A stretch of 64,000 nt of DNA, from assembly GCF_024159265.1 (NCBI RefSeq), contig NZ_JAMYWY010000001.1:930001-994000 (forward strand), given 5' to 3'. The DNA comes from Paenibacillus sp. 1781tsa1. GTDB taxonomy: Bacteria > Bacillota > Bacilli > Paenibacillales > Paenibacillaceae. Every line of letters begins with the position of its first letter. Positions within the stretch are counted from its first letter, which is position 1. Shown piece after piece: positions 63,485 to 64,000 of the stretch. Both the position numbers and the translations under genes were made by a program. The notes under the pieces were generated by a model. It ran no database searches, was not told where the DNA came from, and worked only from the letters and a program-made list of their open reading frames with translations.

Positions 63485-63588
63485 TAATGCAGATGTCATA
63501 GTATAGTTCTGCTGATTAATGAAGCATGATTTTTCTGGGCATTGCCACAAATACCCATCTGATGTACATTAGAAGCAATGAAATAAGT

Positions 63589-63677
63589 GAACCGGGAGCT
63601 CAATGAAGTTGGGCTGAGAGAGTGGCCTTGTGCCGCTGACCGTACATCTGATCTGGGTAATGCCAGCGTAGAGAACA
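63589..63677 (+). ncRNA. TPP riboswitch (THI element) upstream of ykoE
   Basis: Plus-strand aptamer: ACCGGGAGCTC, TTGGGCTGAGAGAG, GCTGACCGTACATCTGATCTGG and GTAATGCCAGCGTAGAGAAC. The CUGAGA and CUGAUCUGGGUAAUGCCAGCGUAG blocks are nearly consensus. The AACCCTTTG segment before CTGATC is replaced by CCGTACAT. A terminator hairpin follows at 63844-63871 before the ykoE start. Confidence 0.93.
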
Positions 63678-63843
63678 TGAATTTGCAATATGTAAGGGTG
63701 AATTGTGGGAATGAACGTGGATGAACAACAGACCTTTTTGAACTGTGGTGGTGTATATGCCAGGGCGGAGGGGTGCTGGTTGATATTCCGTATTTTCGAC
63801 ATCCATCCATTACATCATTGTGAGGATTGTATACTGCGTGTTA

Positions 63844-63871
63844 GGCCTTCCCGGAACCGGGGAGGCTTTTT
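63844..63871 (+). terminator. Expression-platform terminator of the ykoE riboswitch
   Basis: GCCTTCCC (63845-63852) pairs with GGGGAGGC (63859-63866) and is followed by TTTTTCG. It is 170 bases after the aptamer, 50 before the start codon. Confidence 0.82.
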
Positions 63872-63920
63872 CGTTTATTTTTAGAACCCCCACAGGGAAC
63901 AAAGGAAGGACGTAGAGAAC

Positions 63921-64000
63921 ATGGCAATAACAACAGGCAGCAAACGTTTGAAACTAACAGATATTCTGGTAACCATTGTGATCGCAGTGGTGTTTGGGGT
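63921..64000 (+). CDS. ykoE: ECF transporter substrate-binding (S) component YkoE, 3' end outside window
   Basis: Only 26 residues are visible: MAITTGSKRLKLTDILVTIV and the following hydrophobic AVVFG. This start matches the S component YkoE of the thiamin-precursor ECF transporter (ykoEDC in B. subtilis), as I remember it. The TPP riboswitch directly upstream strongly supports thiamin or HMP uptake. GGAAGG lies 14 bases before ATG 63921. Confidence 0.8.
   Translation, partial: MAITTGSKRLKLTDILVTIVIAVVFG

Noticed and set aside
63496..63810. Overlapping minus-strand frames of 68-104 codons
   Set aside because: They are antisense to the TPP riboswitch and its expression platform and lack initiation signals.

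Overview
The window is chromosomal DNA from a Gram-positive, spore-forming Paenibacillus. The 16S rRNA (39865-41420) has the variable regions I associate with the P. amylolyticus / P. xylanexedens group. Strong AGGAGG ribosome binding sites, frequent GTG/TTG starts, lipoboxes, an ECF-sigma/ABC operon, Bacillus-type dgk-dck genes and TPP riboswitches fit this. Species placement is from memory of 16S sequences, not from a search.

Layout. 1-14.5 kb: housekeeping and accessory genes (DUF4003-type protein, amino acid permease, stress-type SDR, transglutaminase-like lipoprotein, GH94 phosphorylase behind a cre-like site, YgjP metallopeptidase, an ArsR / saccharopine-dehydrogenase-like pair sharing an operator). 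14.5-14.83 kb: a compact type I toxin-antitoxin locus (26-aa holin-like toxin opposite an antisense RNA). 15-20 kb: Xre regulator with direct-repeat operators, GT-C membrane protein plus lipoprotein, and a structured leader before a phosphotransferase. 20.3-23.7 kb: a sigY-like operon (ECF sigma, membrane protein, ABC ATPase, ABC permease). 23.8-26 kb: GyrI-domain protein whose 3' end runs into a 207-bp MITE-like element, then a SUKH and a TPR gene. 26-39 kb: CBS protein, class B3-type PBP, TetR/HXXEE, zinc-ribbon/HtrA pair, TetR/MFS pair and MarR/YhgE-type pair, with several visible operators.

39.6-45 kb: a complete rrn operon (16S-23S-5S, no tRNA) whose 23S gene carries a stem-forming insertion where helix 45 should be. 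It is followed by dgk-dck, a MerR/TipAS regulator with the typical 19-bp promoter spacer, and the thiamin genes thiM-thiD-thiE.

51-64 kb: an intergenic region of about 1.1 kb rich in short repeats, then a TPP-riboswitch-controlled ThiXYZ-type uptake system. Next is a five-gene operon (Fe-alcohol dehydrogenase-like, SsuABC-type transporter, HisC-type aminotransferase) with no assigned substrate, an aspartate racemase, a radical SAM/SPASM protein and a PL3 pectate lyase. The window ends in ykoE (partial) behind a second TPP riboswitch. Thiamin is therefore the strongest theme of the right side: a salvage/synthesis operon plus two TPP-controlled precursor uptake systems.
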